DNA of 64,000 nucleotides, from contig NZ_FCNU01000032.1 of the NCBI RefSeq assembly GCF_001545115.1, positions 248,001 through 312,000 on the forward strand, read 5' to 3'. Within the stretch, counting starts at the first letter, position 1, and each line of letters opens with the position of its first letter. Below the pieces are notes generated by a model. That model searched no databases. It worked only from the letters and a program-made list of their open reading frames with translations, and was not told where the DNA came from. This DNA comes from Candidatus Protochlamydia phocaeensis (GTDB lineage: Bacteria; Chlamydiota; Chlamydiia; Chlamydiales; Parachlamydiaceae). Positions 44,172 to 53,954 of this stretch are shown piece after piece. The position numbers were made by a program, and so were the translations under genes.

Positions 44172-44200
44172 TTGACATAAATAGAGTTCACTTCTAAAAT
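44172..44200 (+). promoter_or_regulatory. Sigma-70-type promoter of groES-groEL
   Basis: TTGACA (44172-44177), a 17-bp spacer and TAAAAT (44195-44200), nearly consensus. Transcription would start near 44207, 44 bp before the groES ATG. Confidence 0.85.
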
Positions 44201-44250
44201 ACCTTGTGAAAGTTACGTTAATTCAAGAATTCAAAACAGGAGATTCAATC

Positions 44251-44541
44251 ATGGCTACTAAGATTAAGCCCCTTGGGGATCGAGTTGTGGTTCAACGTGC
44301 AAAGGCTCAAACTTCTAAAGGCGGCATTTTGCTTCCTGATTCGGCACAAGAAAAGCCAAGAGAGGGAACAATCATTGCGGCCGGTCCTGGTAAAATGAAT
44401 GAGAATGGACAAGTCGAGCCTATTTCCGTTAAAGTCGGCGACCGCGTTCTTTTTGGCGCCTATGCAGGAACAGAAGTTAAAGATAGCGAAGAAGATTATT
44501 TGATTTTATCTGAAAGCGATATTCTTGGAATTTTATCTTAA
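44251..44541 (+). CDS. groES: Co-chaperonin GroES
   Basis: GroES caps the GroEL barrel during ATP-driven protein folding in the cytoplasm. From ATG 44251 (ribosome site ACAGGAG) it has 96 residues, the usual length. It begins [18 protein letters not shown] and carries the mobile loop [21 protein letters not shown] and the roof and end regions [15 protein letters not shown] and [14 protein letters not shown] longer in-frame ATG at 44206 would start at the transcription start site and is rejected. groEL follows after 20 bp. Confidence 0.97.
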   Translation: MATKIKPLGDRVVVQRAKAQTSKGGILLPDSAQEKPREGTIIAAGPGKMNENGQVEPISVKVGDRVLFGAYAGTEVKDSEEDYLILSESDILGILS

Positions 44542-44558
44542 CCCTTATCAAGGATTGA

Positions 44559-46244
<1,686 letters not shown>

Positions 46245-46260
46245 CCGTTTGCCAATTCGC

Positions 46261-46294
46261 GACCTGTAAGGCTGTCAACCAGCTTTACAGGTCT
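46261..46294 (+). terminator. Hairpin terminator after groEL
   Basis: GACCTGTAAGGCTG and CAGCTTTACAGGTC form a 14-bp stem with one G-U wobble. A second, imperfect hairpin follows at 46303-46332 (ATTGATGGGGAG / CTCCCCTATCAAT). Confidence 0.75.
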
Positions 46295-46362
46295 TCCTAT
46301 TCATTGATGGGGAGTTTTACTCCCCTATCAATGGCAACCACTTAAACGCTTGGTTTAAAATA

Positions 46363-46620
46363 ATGCCCAATTACGACTACTATTGTTCTAGCTGCGGCTG
46401 CGAACAGGAAATTTTGCAAAAAATCACAGATCCCGTCTTGACTATCTGTCCCTCCTGCAATCAGCAGACATGGAAAAGAAAAGTCGGCGGCGGCGCTGGG
46501 CTTCACTTTAAAGGCTCGGGATTTTACCTAACAGATTACCAAAATTCCTCCAGCAGCGAGAAACCACACAAGCACGACAACTGCTGTCCATGCGGCAAGC
46601 CGTCTTCTTGTTCAAATTAG
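46363..46620 (+). CDS. FmdB-family zinc ribbon protein
   Basis: An 85-residue protein with the FmdB (CxxC_CXXC_SSSS) zinc-ribbon pattern: MPNYDYYCSSCGCE, then ICPSCNQQTWKRK, and the small glycine-rich end GLHFKGSGFYLTDY. Cysteines at positions 8, 11, 29 and 32 form the expected zinc site. The C-terminus is Ser/His/Cys-rich (CCPCGKPSSC). Function of the family is unclear, possibly regulatory. It is convergent with the alcohol dehydrogenase gene. Confidence 0.9.
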   Translation: MPNYDYYCSSCGCEQEILQKITDPVLTICPSCNQQTWKRKVGGGAGLHFKGSGFYLTDYQNSSSSEKPHKHDNCCPCGKPSSCSN

Positions 46621-46628
46621 TTTTACGG

Positions 46629-47621
46629 TTAGTGGGATTCGATCGCCAATACAGCCGATCCCACCAGCCGTCCCTCTCTCAAATCTGCTAAAGCCTGATT
46701 AGCCTGCTCCAAGTCATAAACAGTAATGGTCGTTTCAATCGGTTTTTCAAAGAGAAGCGTAAAAAACTCCTCGCCATCTTGGCGCGTCAAATTGGTGACC
46801 GAGCGCAGCACGCGCTCTCCATAGAGAAGCGAATAGGGAAAAGAGGGAATATCGCTCATATAAATGCCAGCGCATACAACGCTTCCTCCTTTGCGAACGG
46901 CCTGCAAAGCCAGAGGCACCAAATACCCCGCGGATGCAAAGATAAGTGCGGCATCCAACGGCTCCGGAGGAGGCTGCTCCGAGGCGCCTGCCCACACAGC
47001 TCCCAATTGCCGGGCAAAGGCCTGGGCTTTCTCATCCCCTTTTCTCGTAAACGCATAGACCTCTTTTCCTTGATGGCGGGCCACTTGGAGTAACAGATGA
47101 GCGGCAGCCCCAAATCCATAAAAGCCAAGCTTCCGTGCCTCTCCGGCGAGCCGCAGCGAGCGATAGCCGATCAAGCCGGCGCACAAAAGAGGAGCGGCAT
47201 GTAAAGAGGAATAATGCTCGGGTATGGGAAAAACATAGTCTTCGTCCGCTAAACAATACTCGGCAAAGCCTCCATTGAGTTGGTAGCCGCGATAGAGAGC
47301 GTGGTCGCATAAATTCTCTTGACCGGCCAAGCAATAAGGACAGTGCTGGCAGCTGCGCGCTAGCCAGGGCGCTCCGACGCGCACGCCGTTCTCAAAACGG
47401 CGGGCTTGGGCTCCCTGCTTGACAATTGTCCCCACCACTTGGTGGCCTAAAATAAGCGGCAGATGGGGATGGGCCAGCTCCCCTTCCCATACATGCAAGT
47501 CGGTGCGGCAGACTCCGCACGCCTCTACTCGGATGAGTACTTCCTTATCCACCGGCTCCGGAATAGGGACATTTTCCAGCCGAAGCGCTTCTTTTGACTG
47601 ATGAAGGATCATGGCACGCAT
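46629..47621 (-). CDS. Zinc-dependent alcohol dehydrogenase
   Basis: A 330-residue medium-chain dehydrogenase. Catalytic zinc ligands lie in VEACGVCRTDLHV (C35) and in the GHQVVG region, where the usual Glu of GHE is Gln, as in a group of bacterial alcohol dehydrogenases. Structural zinc cysteines are CQHCPYCLAGQENLC. The Rossmann part starts with KLGFYGFGAAAHLLLQVA, a variation of the usual GxGxxG. It would oxidise alcohols or reduce aldehydes with NAD(P). Ends with VGSAVLAI. The ATG at 47621 follows AGGACTAAGCTC. It is apparently monocistronic. Confidence 0.92.
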   Translation of the reverse strand: MRAMILHQSKEALRLENVPIPEPVDKEVLIRVEACGVCRTDLHVWEGELAHPHLPLILGHQVVGTIVKQGAQARRFENGVRVGAPWLARSCQHCPYCLAGQENLCDHALYRGYQLNGGFAEYCLADEDYVFPIPEHYSSLHAAPLLCAGLIGYRSLRLAGEARKLGFYGFGAAAHLLLQVARHQGKEVYAFTRKGDEKAQAFARQLGAVWAGASEQPPPEPLDAALIFASAGYLVPLALQAVRKGGSVVCAGIYMSDIPSFPYSLLYGERVLRSVTNLTRQDGEEFFTLLFEKPIETTITVYDLEQANQALADLREGRLVGSAVLAIESH

Positions 47622-47685
47622 GAGCTTAGTCCTTTTTCCGGATAATAGACGTTAAGTATAATTCATACAAGCCCGGAAAAAGAAA

Positions 47686-48813
47686 CTAATTGCTGTAAAT
47701 GATGTAGCAGCCATATCCCGTTTGTAGACCCAACATACTGGGCTGCAGCTGGCTGATAAAGCGGTTCCATTGCGTAAGGGGCCTTTCGGACACATAGACT
47801 GTATCGCCCGGCATCAAGAGCAGCTGATCATTGGGAATATGCCGAATGCAGTTCCAGGACAGAACGTAAATCTTAGGATGAGTCAAGTTCCCGCGAATGA
47901 CCTGAATGCACCGCTCATCTCCCGTAAAGGGAATGCCATTGGCGGAGACGATCGCCTCTTTTAAGGAAATAAACCCATAAGGCAGGGCAACCAATTCCGC
48001 TCTGCCCACCTCTCCCATCATAGCCACGGTCGCATCGCCTCGATCCGCAATGAAGATCCTATCGCCGCCTTGCATGACGATATTTTGGGTCATGTCCCCT
48101 TGGTTCAATAATTTGTACAGGTCGACGGGAAGAAGGCGGTCCTCTCGCAAAACGTAGCTTTTAAATAAATTGGCTTTCGGCGTCAGCTGCGCTTTGGCCA
48201 ATACTTCATAGAGGCGCATTTTACCATCGACGTCGATCACATGCTCTTTAGCTGCCCCGACGATCTCTACCCGTCTTTCACGGCGCTTTTTATAGCTGAT
48301 AAACACTTGCATGTCCGACATTTGCGCGCGGCACATTCCTTGTATTTTTTCTTTTGCCTCTTGCAGAGTCAAACCGGCCACTTCTACCTGGTCAAGCTCC
48401 GGTAAACGAATGCAGCCTTCGCAAACGCAAAACCCCATTTGCTGATTGATGGCCTCCAATGCATTGACGCGGTCTTGCCTTTTGGGATGGAAGAATGCAA
48501 CGGTCAAGACATCGCCGTCTATAATCTGCTCTTCGCAAACCTCCATGATCCCCTCTTCTAATCCCTCGTCTTTTTCTTCCATTTGCAAAATGGCTAGCTT
48601 GCCTTGCTGAATTCGGCAGGAGTCCTCTATAAATTCTTCTATTCCATAAAAGCAGCCGTCCGGAAGGGAAGGCGTGCAGCTGGATAGATAGGCTAAACCT
48701 GCTAAGCAGAAGCCTATGGGAAAAATCCCGCTCCTTTGAAAGGCTAACTTGCCTTGTTTGTAGAGACGCACAAAGACATTCAGGACAAGATCAATAAAGA
48801 CAAAAACGGGCAT
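47686..48813 (-). CDS. Polysaccharide export lipoprotein (Wza-like, SLBB domain)
   Basis: A 375-residue exported protein of the Poly_export/SLBB class, which builds the outer-membrane channel for polysaccharides in Wza-like systems. It has a lipobox-like LSSC with C46 after a hydrophobic segment (IGFCLAGLAYLSS). The Poly_export domain includes DGDVLTVAFFHPKRQD and ELDQVEVAGLTLQEAKEKI; the SLBB-type repeats include VEIVGAAKEHVIDVDGKMRLYEVLAKAQ, GGDRIFIADRGDATVAMMGEVGR and LLMPGDTVYVSE. The N-terminus before the lipobox is unusually long (about 30 residues), though AAGGTAG before ATG 48813 supports this start. No glycosyltransferases or Wzc are adjacent. Confidence 0.82.
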   Translation of the reverse strand: MPVFVFIDLVLNVFVRLYKQGKLAFQRSGIFPIGFCLAGLAYLSSCTPSLPDGCFYGIEEFIEDSCRIQQGKLAILQMEEKDEGLEEGIMEVCEEQIIDGDVLTVAFFHPKRQDRVNALEAINQQMGFCVCEGCIRLPELDQVEVAGLTLQEAKEKIQGMCRAQMSDMQVFISYKKRRERRVEIVGAAKEHVIDVDGKMRLYEVLAKAQLTPKANLFKSYVLREDRLLPVDLYKLLNQGDMTQNIVMQGGDRIFIADRGDATVAMMGEVGRAELVALPYGFISLKEAIVSANGIPFTGDERCIQVIRGNLTHPKIYVLSWNCIRHIPNDQLLLMPGDTVYVSERPLTQWNRFISQLQPSMLGLQTGYGCYIIYSN

Positions 48814-48901
48814 GACGGCTACCTTTTTATGAACAAAGGATAGCCGTTTTAATCGATTTGCCTTTTAATGAGAAGAGCTTTGAGGGACGCTTGATGCAGA
48901 A

Positions 48902-49489
48902 TCAGCTAAAAGGGAAAGCCCCCTTTGCAATTATTTCATTTAAAGGCTTGCGAGTCGAAGGCACCTCTCTTTTCCTCAGCTCTTCTGGAAGGCTGTCTGT
49001 ATTTCCCGGCTTTCCAATGGCAATCATGGCCTCAACAGTGAAAGTATCGGGAATAGACAGGCTTTTTTTCAAAGCCTCATAGTCAAATCCTTCCATGGCA
49101 TGCGCAATGATATTTCTCGCATGCGCTTCCAAGGCCAGGCTCATCCAAGCAGAGCCCGCATCAAAGTGAGAGGTTCGGGCCGGCTTATTGTTATGCTCAA
49201 ACAAATTGTGCGAGACAACGGCAATGAGCGTATCTGCCTTGTTACACCAACTCTTATTGAATTCGATGAGAACATTAAATAGGATGTCCCATTCTTTTTC
49301 TCCCCTTCTACCGTATACAAAGCGCCAAGGCTGATTATTATAAGAAGAAGGCGCCCAGCGAGCGGCTTCGAACAAAGCCATCAATTCTTCTTCTGTTAAA
49401 CGCTCTTCGCCAAAAGCACGATAGGATACCCGCGATAGAATAAGGGGAAGAATGGGGTAAGGACTTTCCCTATTTAAAAATGTGGTCAT
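48902..49489 (-). CDS. Nitroreductase-family oxidoreductase
   Basis: A 195-residue FMN-dependent oxidoreductase of the nitroreductase fold. Landmarks are SRVSYRAFGEERLTEEELMALFEAARWAPSSYNNQPWRFVYG near the N-terminus (FMN phosphate site and RW-APS-NxQPW motif), AGSAWMSLALEAHARNI in the middle and AMIAIGKPG near the end. ATG 49489 lies seven bases after AGAGAGG and is chosen; the ATG two codons upstream touches the ribosome site. The physiological substrate cannot be told. Divergent from the alpha/beta hydrolase gene. Confidence 0.9.
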   Translation of the reverse strand: MTTFLNRESPYPILPLILSRVSYRAFGEERLTEEELMALFEAARWAPSSYNNQPWRFVYGRRGEKEWDILFNVLIEFNKSWCNKADTLIAVVSHNLFEHNNKPARTSHFDAGSAWMSLALEAHARNIIAHAMEGFDYEALKKSLSIPDTFTVEAMIAIGKPGNTDSLPEELRKREVPSTRKPLNEIIAKGAFPFS

Positions 49490-49553
49490 ATTCATCCTCT
49501 CTTAAATTAAAACTTATCAATACTAGCTTCTTTATTTTCTCTTAACATTTTCT

Positions 49554-49582
49554 TTGAAAATTTTTAATTAATTTATTAGAAT
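49554..49582 (+). promoter_or_regulatory. Sigma-70-type promoter
   Basis: TTGAAA (49554-49559), 17-bp spacer, TAGAAT (49577-49582), in the divergent gap before the alpha/beta hydrolase. Transcription would begin near 49589, 29 bp before the ATG. Confidence 0.6.
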
Positions 49583-49617
49583 TTCATAACCATTAAATAA
49601 CTAACGATTCAATTAGC

Positions 49618-50667
49618 ATGATTTTCTCTTTATTACATCCTGGCCAAAATATTGGTCAATTTATTGTTCCTAATCAAAGAAGACTTCTTTCGCAAGAGGA
49701 AATTAGCCGGCACGAACATGAAGCCGCACAAATGGTTGCCGATTTTGAAGGAGAGCGAATTGAAGATGTACGCGTGGATGCAGGCGCGTTAGAAGCCTTT
49801 TATTTTTCAGGTCTCGATTCTCATACGCATCAAAAAGTGGACAGAGCGGGCGAAACGGTTATCCTCTTTGTCGGCCAAGGGGCCTATCATTATTGGTATA
49901 GTTATTTAGTGGATAAATATACGAAAAGAGGCATCAACGTCGTCTCTTTTAATTATCCAGGCGTTGCCCACAGTGAAGGCGAAGCGGCAAAAGAGAAAAT
50001 GGTAAAAGCCGGTGAAGCGCTTGTCGATTATTTGGAACGCCATTTAGGTGTTCCTCGCCAAAAAATTGCCGTTCATGGGCATTCCTTGGGTGGAGGCCCC
50101 TCCGCTTTAACGGCAGTGAGCCGGCCTGGCATCCATGTCGTCAACAAGCGTTCATTTGCGAAACTATCTTTGGCGGCTGAAAACTTCGTACGAGGCGCTT
50201 TGCCTGCCAATAATTTAGCAAGATCGGTTTTTAATACACTGGGCCGCAATGCCACAAGGCTCGCTTTAACATCGACTAATTGGGAATTTGATACAGAAGC
50301 GGCTTGGCCTCGCATTCAAGGAAGAAAATGCGTGGTCTGCCATTTAAACGATCCTGTGATCCCAAAGGAAGCCAGCCTTTATCAAGCTATCCAAGGCAGA
50401 GATAACCAAACGCAATGCCTTGTGCTGGATGATGAATGCCAAGATCCGCATAGCCGCCAGCTATCGGATCAAGAAATCGATGCCGTCGTTCAAGCCATCG
50501 GCTTTCGCAATCTCTTATTAGCGCCCCCTGCAGTCAACAGGATTCGCGATTGGAAAGTCCTTTTTTGCGAGTGGATCGGGGGAATTAAAGCTCGCCTCAT
50601 CTCTCTTGTTCAGTTTATTGCTAACCGTTTATTTAATTCCAACCGCCCGCTCGTTTCTCAAGGATAA
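49618..50667 (+). CDS. Alpha/beta hydrolase (SidB/Rtx-lipase-like), candidate effector
   Basis: A 349-residue hydrolase without signal peptide. The nucleophile elbow is VHGHSLGGGPS with S156, on the usual strand after KIAVH. The oxyanion/nucleotide region FVGQGAYHYW and VVSFNYPGVAHSEG come before. After the elbow, VVNKRSFAKLS occupies the place of the DRSFSSL motif of ABHD16-like hydrolases and Legionella SidB/Rtx-lipase-like proteins. Asp in HLNDPVIP and His in DPHSRQ are plausible triad members. It is likely a lipase or thioesterase acting on lipids. The neighbouring gene to the right also resembles an accessory or effector gene; the two have separate low-GC upstream regions. Confidence 0.75.
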   Translation: MIFSLLHPGQNIGQFIVPNQRRLLSQEEISRHEHEAAQMVADFEGERIEDVRVDAGALEAFYFSGLDSHTHQKVDRAGETVILFVGQGAYHYWYSYLVDKYTKRGINVVSFNYPGVAHSEGEAAKEKMVKAGEALVDYLERHLGVPRQKIAVHGHSLGGGPSALTAVSRPGIHVVNKRSFAKLSLAAENFVRGALPANNLARSVFNTLGRNATRLALTSTNWEFDTEAAWPRIQGRKCVVCHLNDPVIPKEASLYQAIQGRDNQTQCLVLDDECQDPHSRQLSDQEIDAVVQAIGFRNLLLAPPAVNRIRDWKVLFCEWIGGIKARLISLVQFIANRLFNSNRPLVSQG

Positions 50668-50787
50668 GATAAATTTTACACGCTATAAAGGCAGATCGAT
50701 GATTTTCATCTGTCAATCATCCCTATTTATTTAAAGAGATAAAATAAAAAAATTATTAACATTTTATTTAAAAACAGGAAATTATAA

Positions 50788-51819
50788 ATGAATAAAGCAG
50801 TATCTTTTTCCGAAAGTACGCCTTTCGCCCAACTGGTTGAAGAGGCAAATTCAGGAATATTCTTTTTTCATAACCATCATCATATCGGCTCTTATCAAAT
50901 CCTTGCCCAGTCCATGACGGGTTTTAAACAAGCAGGCGTTGCCCACTTATATTTAGAGATAGCTAAAGAGGCATTTTCAGAGATCCTTCAAATGCATTCT
51001 AAGCGGCAAGAGCCGATTTTCATGGATAAAATCATTCAGCATTTCAAAGATGAGACGGCTCAAACAGGCCTCAGGCAATTGATCGAAGCGGCCCATCAAG
51101 CAGGCATAAGAGTATTAGCCGTTGACAGCGATAAAAATATTTATACTGGCGAAAATTTAGCGGGAGACTCAAAAGAAAGCCAGAGAATTATAATGAAACG
51201 TCTTCAAAATAATACTGATATTGTTAAGAATATTTTAGCCAATAGAAGGCTATTAACCTCTCATGAAAAATTTATCGGCTTATTTGGAGGCAATCACATT
51301 GACATCTGTAAAGGCAAGCTCTCGGATGTGACCAAAGTCCTAGTCCATTCTCATCCTTTAACAGACAGTCAGTATCAACACTGCCTTCCCGATCATTTGT
51401 CCTCCGCCGATGAGCGAACAAACCTGCACTTAAAAAAATTTGATATAATCAGCTTGGTGAAGGAAGATCTGGAAAAAGATGAGCTCGATTTAAGCAGTCC
51501 TCTTAATGAAGAAAATAAAAACTTAAATTATCTCAATCGCTTATTGTCCTCTCTTTCCCTCCCCTCCGCTCATGCTTATAAAAGAAAAAAAAGCGGCAAA
51601 ATTGATGGAGTCATTTTTGTTTCCGAGGAAAACTATCCAACCGTTTGGCAAAAAATGGTAGAGGAAATGGATCCTTTCCCTAAAAGATTCGAGCACGACG
51701 CTGCATCCTGCCGCATCATTATTTCTGATATCGGGCAGGAGGAATTTTTCCGAAAAGTCGTGTTGAGCTTAGTGCAGATTGCAAAGGTACAGATTGCAAA
51801 GCAAAATACGCTCCAGTAA
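50788..51819 (+). CDS. ChaN/EreA-like (Tiki-superfamily-like) protein, candidate effector
   Basis: A 343-residue protein. The order of motifs FFFHNHHHIGSYQI, HLYLEIAKEAF, LIEAAHQAGIRVLAVDSDKN, a region with RIIMKRLQNNTDIV and KFIGLFGGNHIDI resembles the ChaN/EreA/TraB-like fold that also occurs in large bacterial toxins (MARTX-type effector domains): an early acidic/His motif, a hydrophobic-E strand, an AxxxGIRVxxxD strand and a GxxH near the end. I infer the relation from this pattern only. Whether it is an enzyme is not known. No signal peptide or TM. It starts at ATG 50788 after ACAGGAAATTATAA. A clear terminator follows at 51850. Confidence 0.6.
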   Translation: MNKAVSFSESTPFAQLVEEANSGIFFFHNHHHIGSYQILAQSMTGFKQAGVAHLYLEIAKEAFSEILQMHSKRQEPIFMDKIIQHFKDETAQTGLRQLIEAAHQAGIRVLAVDSDKNIYTGENLAGDSKESQRIIMKRLQNNTDIVKNILANRRLLTSHEKFIGLFGGNHIDICKGKLSDVTKVLVHSHPLTDSQYQHCLPDHLSSADERTNLHLKKFDIISLVKEDLEKDELDLSSPLNEENKNLNYLNRLLSSLSLPSAHAYKRKKSGKIDGVIFVSEENYPTVWQKMVEEMDPFPKRFEHDAASCRIIISDIGQEEFFRKVVLSLVQIAKVQIAKQNTLQ

Positions 51820-52191
51820 AATGCCCCCCCCCTCTAATTAGCCCTTCCGATGCCTGCTTATCTTGCGTCTTTATGCCACGGATAGGCAGGCATGAACTTT
51901 TTTCCTTTGGTATTATTTTCCATTCTCGCTTGCCTATGCCATTTAATTGCTTTTGCTTGAAAACAGCATTCAATATTTATAAAAAATTATTTAAGGTATA
52001 ATAAAAGATATGATGGGTAATTGTTTAGAAATAGACGCGGGCAAAAAATAGAGGGTCTTTTCGTTCATAAATTTAATGAAGATTTAAACAGATCTCTCTA
52101 GGATGTGTCGTCCATTAGCCCATATCCGAATTCGAATATAGGACTATTGGCGGCATGCCTTGAATAACTTAATTAAAGAGGAGGATTATAT
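51820..52191. other. Intergenic region before the 28-residue peptide gene
   Basis: 372 bp holding a terminator hairpin (51850-51904), AT-rich sequence, and a short palindrome ATATCCGAATTCGAATAT near 52123. No further gene is seen. Confidence 0.5.
51850..51904 (+). terminator. Intrinsic terminator
   Basis: ATGCCTGCTTATC and GATAGGCAGGCAT pair over 13 bp with one mismatch or wobble, loop of 18 nt, followed by ACTTTTTTCC. Confidence 0.7.
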
Positions 52192-52278
52192 ATGGGAATT
52201 GGAAGAATGGCCTTGCTATGGATACTAGGCGTTCCCCTGGGAGTCATTATTCTGCTCAAAATCCTGGGCCTTATATAA
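52192..52278 (+). CDS. 28-residue hydrophobic membrane peptide
   Basis: A very short ORF (MGIGRMALLWILGVPLGVII then LLKILGLI) preceded by AAAGAGGAGGATTATAT, the strongest ribosome binding site in its region, and followed 43 bp later by a strong intrinsic terminator. The peptide is one membrane helix with a Pro kink, close in style to small Lmo0937-like stress membrane peptides. The combination of ribosome site, complete hydrophobic character and terminator makes it a real gene rather than chance. Function not known; possibly a stress-response or membrane-modulating peptide. Confidence 0.7.
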   Translation: MGIGRMALLWILGVPLGVIILLKILGLI

Positions 52279-52321
52279 GCAATGATCCAAGCGCTTTTAG
52301 ACTTCGAGTTCGAATTTTAAT

Positions 52322-52353
52322 GCACCTAGCTAATCAGGCTAGGTGCTCTTTTT
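52322..52353 (+). terminator. Intrinsic terminator
   Basis: GCACCTAGC and GCTAGGTGC make a perfect 9-bp stem with a 7-nt loop, then TCTTTTT. It terminates the small peptide transcript. Confidence 0.92.
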
Positions 52354-52569
52354 AACATACTCTCTTCCTTAATCAAATGGAGGCGGTCCTGTCATTTGCG
52401 GGAGCACTGTATCCATTTCCTTTCATATCTTATAAATCTTTATCGATTAAAAAATAAAGCCGCTATAGCAGATTAAATCTTAATTAATAAATTATAATTT
52501 AAAAATCTTAATAAAAAATAAATATTTAATTGTTATTATTTCTTATTTAAATTTAAATAGGATTGCTTT

Positions 52570-53820
52570 ATGGCGATTGGCTTTTATCAACTTCCTTCTA
52601 ATACGCAGTGGCCTGCTCTGAATATGCGTTTTTTATTCAAGGAAGGAGCAGCTAATATTCGATTCGCTTGTTCATCCGATCCGATTCGTCCAATTGCCGA
52701 GCAGCGGTTTGCCCATCAAGAGACGCAGCAGGCCGTAGCTCTTAATTTAAGCCGACGCATTACTCATTTAGCTGTGGGAATTCTTCTGTGTTTGCCTATT
52801 ATCAATACGATTGCCTATCTCGCTCTTCAATATCTACAAACGAGAAAAGGACATGCTGAACTGCCTCAACAGACAGAGAATTCAGTAAATATTTTACCGA
52901 ATTCTCAACTGCCGCCAATGGAGACGGAACATTCGCAAGAAACTCCTTTACCTGTTCAAGAGGAAGCAGTCCCCCCTTCTATCTCTGATCAAGCCGTTTA
53001 TTTTCCTCCAGAGAGACTTTTTAAAATATCTTCTTCTCTTGATGAAAGAGATAATATTTTACCGAATTCCCAACTGCCGCCAATGGAGACGGAACATTCG
53101 CAAGAAGCTCCTTTACTTGTTCAGGAGGAAGCAGTCCCCCCTTCTATCTCTGATCAAGCCGTTTATTTTCCTCAAGAGATGCTTTTTGAAATATTTTCCT
53201 ATCTCGATGAGACAGATCTTGAAGCGGCTAAACTCGTTTGCCAAGACTGGCAAGCGGTCGCTACCGATCCGCTGCTTGTCCCTCCGCTTAAAAAACAGAT
53301 TCAGGCAGAAGTCCAGAAGGTGCGCTTGCACCTTTCCAATTGTATGATGTCCTCAGAAGGAAGAGTGGGAGGCTATTGGATGCAGCTATGGGTCGATGAA
53401 CAAGGCAGCATACATGCTTTAGATGGGCATGACGCCAACACAGTTTGGTTAAATGCCGAGATAGAAAAAAAGCGGCCGATTCACGATATATGTGCTCCAG
53501 GACCACAAAATGGACTCTATCCACTAGAATTTTTAGTCCAGGCTTGCAACTGGGAGCCAAATAAAAATTCGGCTTTTCGCATTTGCGAATTCTCAAAGCA
53601 AAATGATTTTCCGGCTAAGATAAAAAATATTCAGCAATTGATTTTAGATGAGTTTAACCAGCTGGCAAAGGGAGCGCAGCAAATCGCTAAGGATAAGCAA
53701 ATAAAAGCCGTCTTTAAAATCCAAGGCTGGGTTAAAGTGATCATTGATTCCGCGTATTCTCGTTCTCAACTCATCTTGGCAAGTAAAGAGTCCTTGCCCA
53801 ACCAAAACTTGGATCCGTAA
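52570..53820 (+). CDS. F-box protein (candidate ubiquitin-ligase effector)
   Basis: A 416-residue protein with a well-formed F-box at residues 200-236 (FPQEMLFEIFSYLDETDLEA, AAKLVCQDWQAVATDP). F-box proteins bind Skp1 and recruit targets to SCF ubiquitin ligases; bacterial ones are injected effectors in amoeba-associated bacteria, so this is a strong candidate. The N-terminus has a hydrophobic double segment (residues about 60-88, RITHLAVGILLCLPIINTIAYLAL) that may insert in a membrane. A 165-bp direct duplication (52888-53217) repeats a linker plus the beginning of the F-box: the first copy has only a degenerate F-box start (FPPERLFKISSSLDERD, 145-161). The C-terminal 180 residues, presumably the target-binding part, are not recognised. 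The ATG at 52570 lies in a very AT-rich region with an AAATAGGATTGCTTT ribosome site. Confidence 0.85.
   Translation: MAIGFYQLPSNTQWPALNMRFLFKEGAANIRFACSSDPIRPIAEQRFAHQETQQAVALNLSRRITHLAVGILLCLPIINTIAYLALQYLQTRKGHAELPQQTENSVNILPNSQLPPMETEHSQETPLPVQEEAVPPSISDQAVYFPPERLFKISSSLDERDNILPNSQLPPMETEHSQEAPLLVQEEAVPPSISDQAVYFPQEMLFEIFSYLDETDLEAAKLVCQDWQAVATDPLLVPPLKKQIQAEVQKVRLHLSNCMMSSEGRVGGYWMQLWVDEQGSIHALDGHDANTVWLNAEIEKKRPIHDICAPGPQNGLYPLEFLVQACNWEPNKNSAFRICEFSKQNDFPAKIKNIQQLILDEFNQLAKGAQQIAKDKQIKAVFKIQGWVKVIIDSAYSRSQLILASKESLPNQNLDP
52888..53217 (+). repeat. 165-bp tandem direct duplication inside the F-box gene
   Basis: Copies at 52888-53052 and 53053-53217 start AATATTTTACCGAATTC and end GATGA.A.AGAT. 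The first two thirds are almost identical at DNA level while the F-box portion of copy 1 has changed. The duplication keeps the frame (55 codons). Confidence 0.9.
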
Positions 53821-53954
53821 GATTGCTTAATACCAGCGCGATAATGGATGAAGGCTCTTGTTGAATTGCTTCGCTCTTTTGCGATCGCCAATTAACCAGC
53901 GTATTCCTATTCGAATTCCTTTCTCATAGGGAAAGGGGTTTAAATTCAGCAGTC

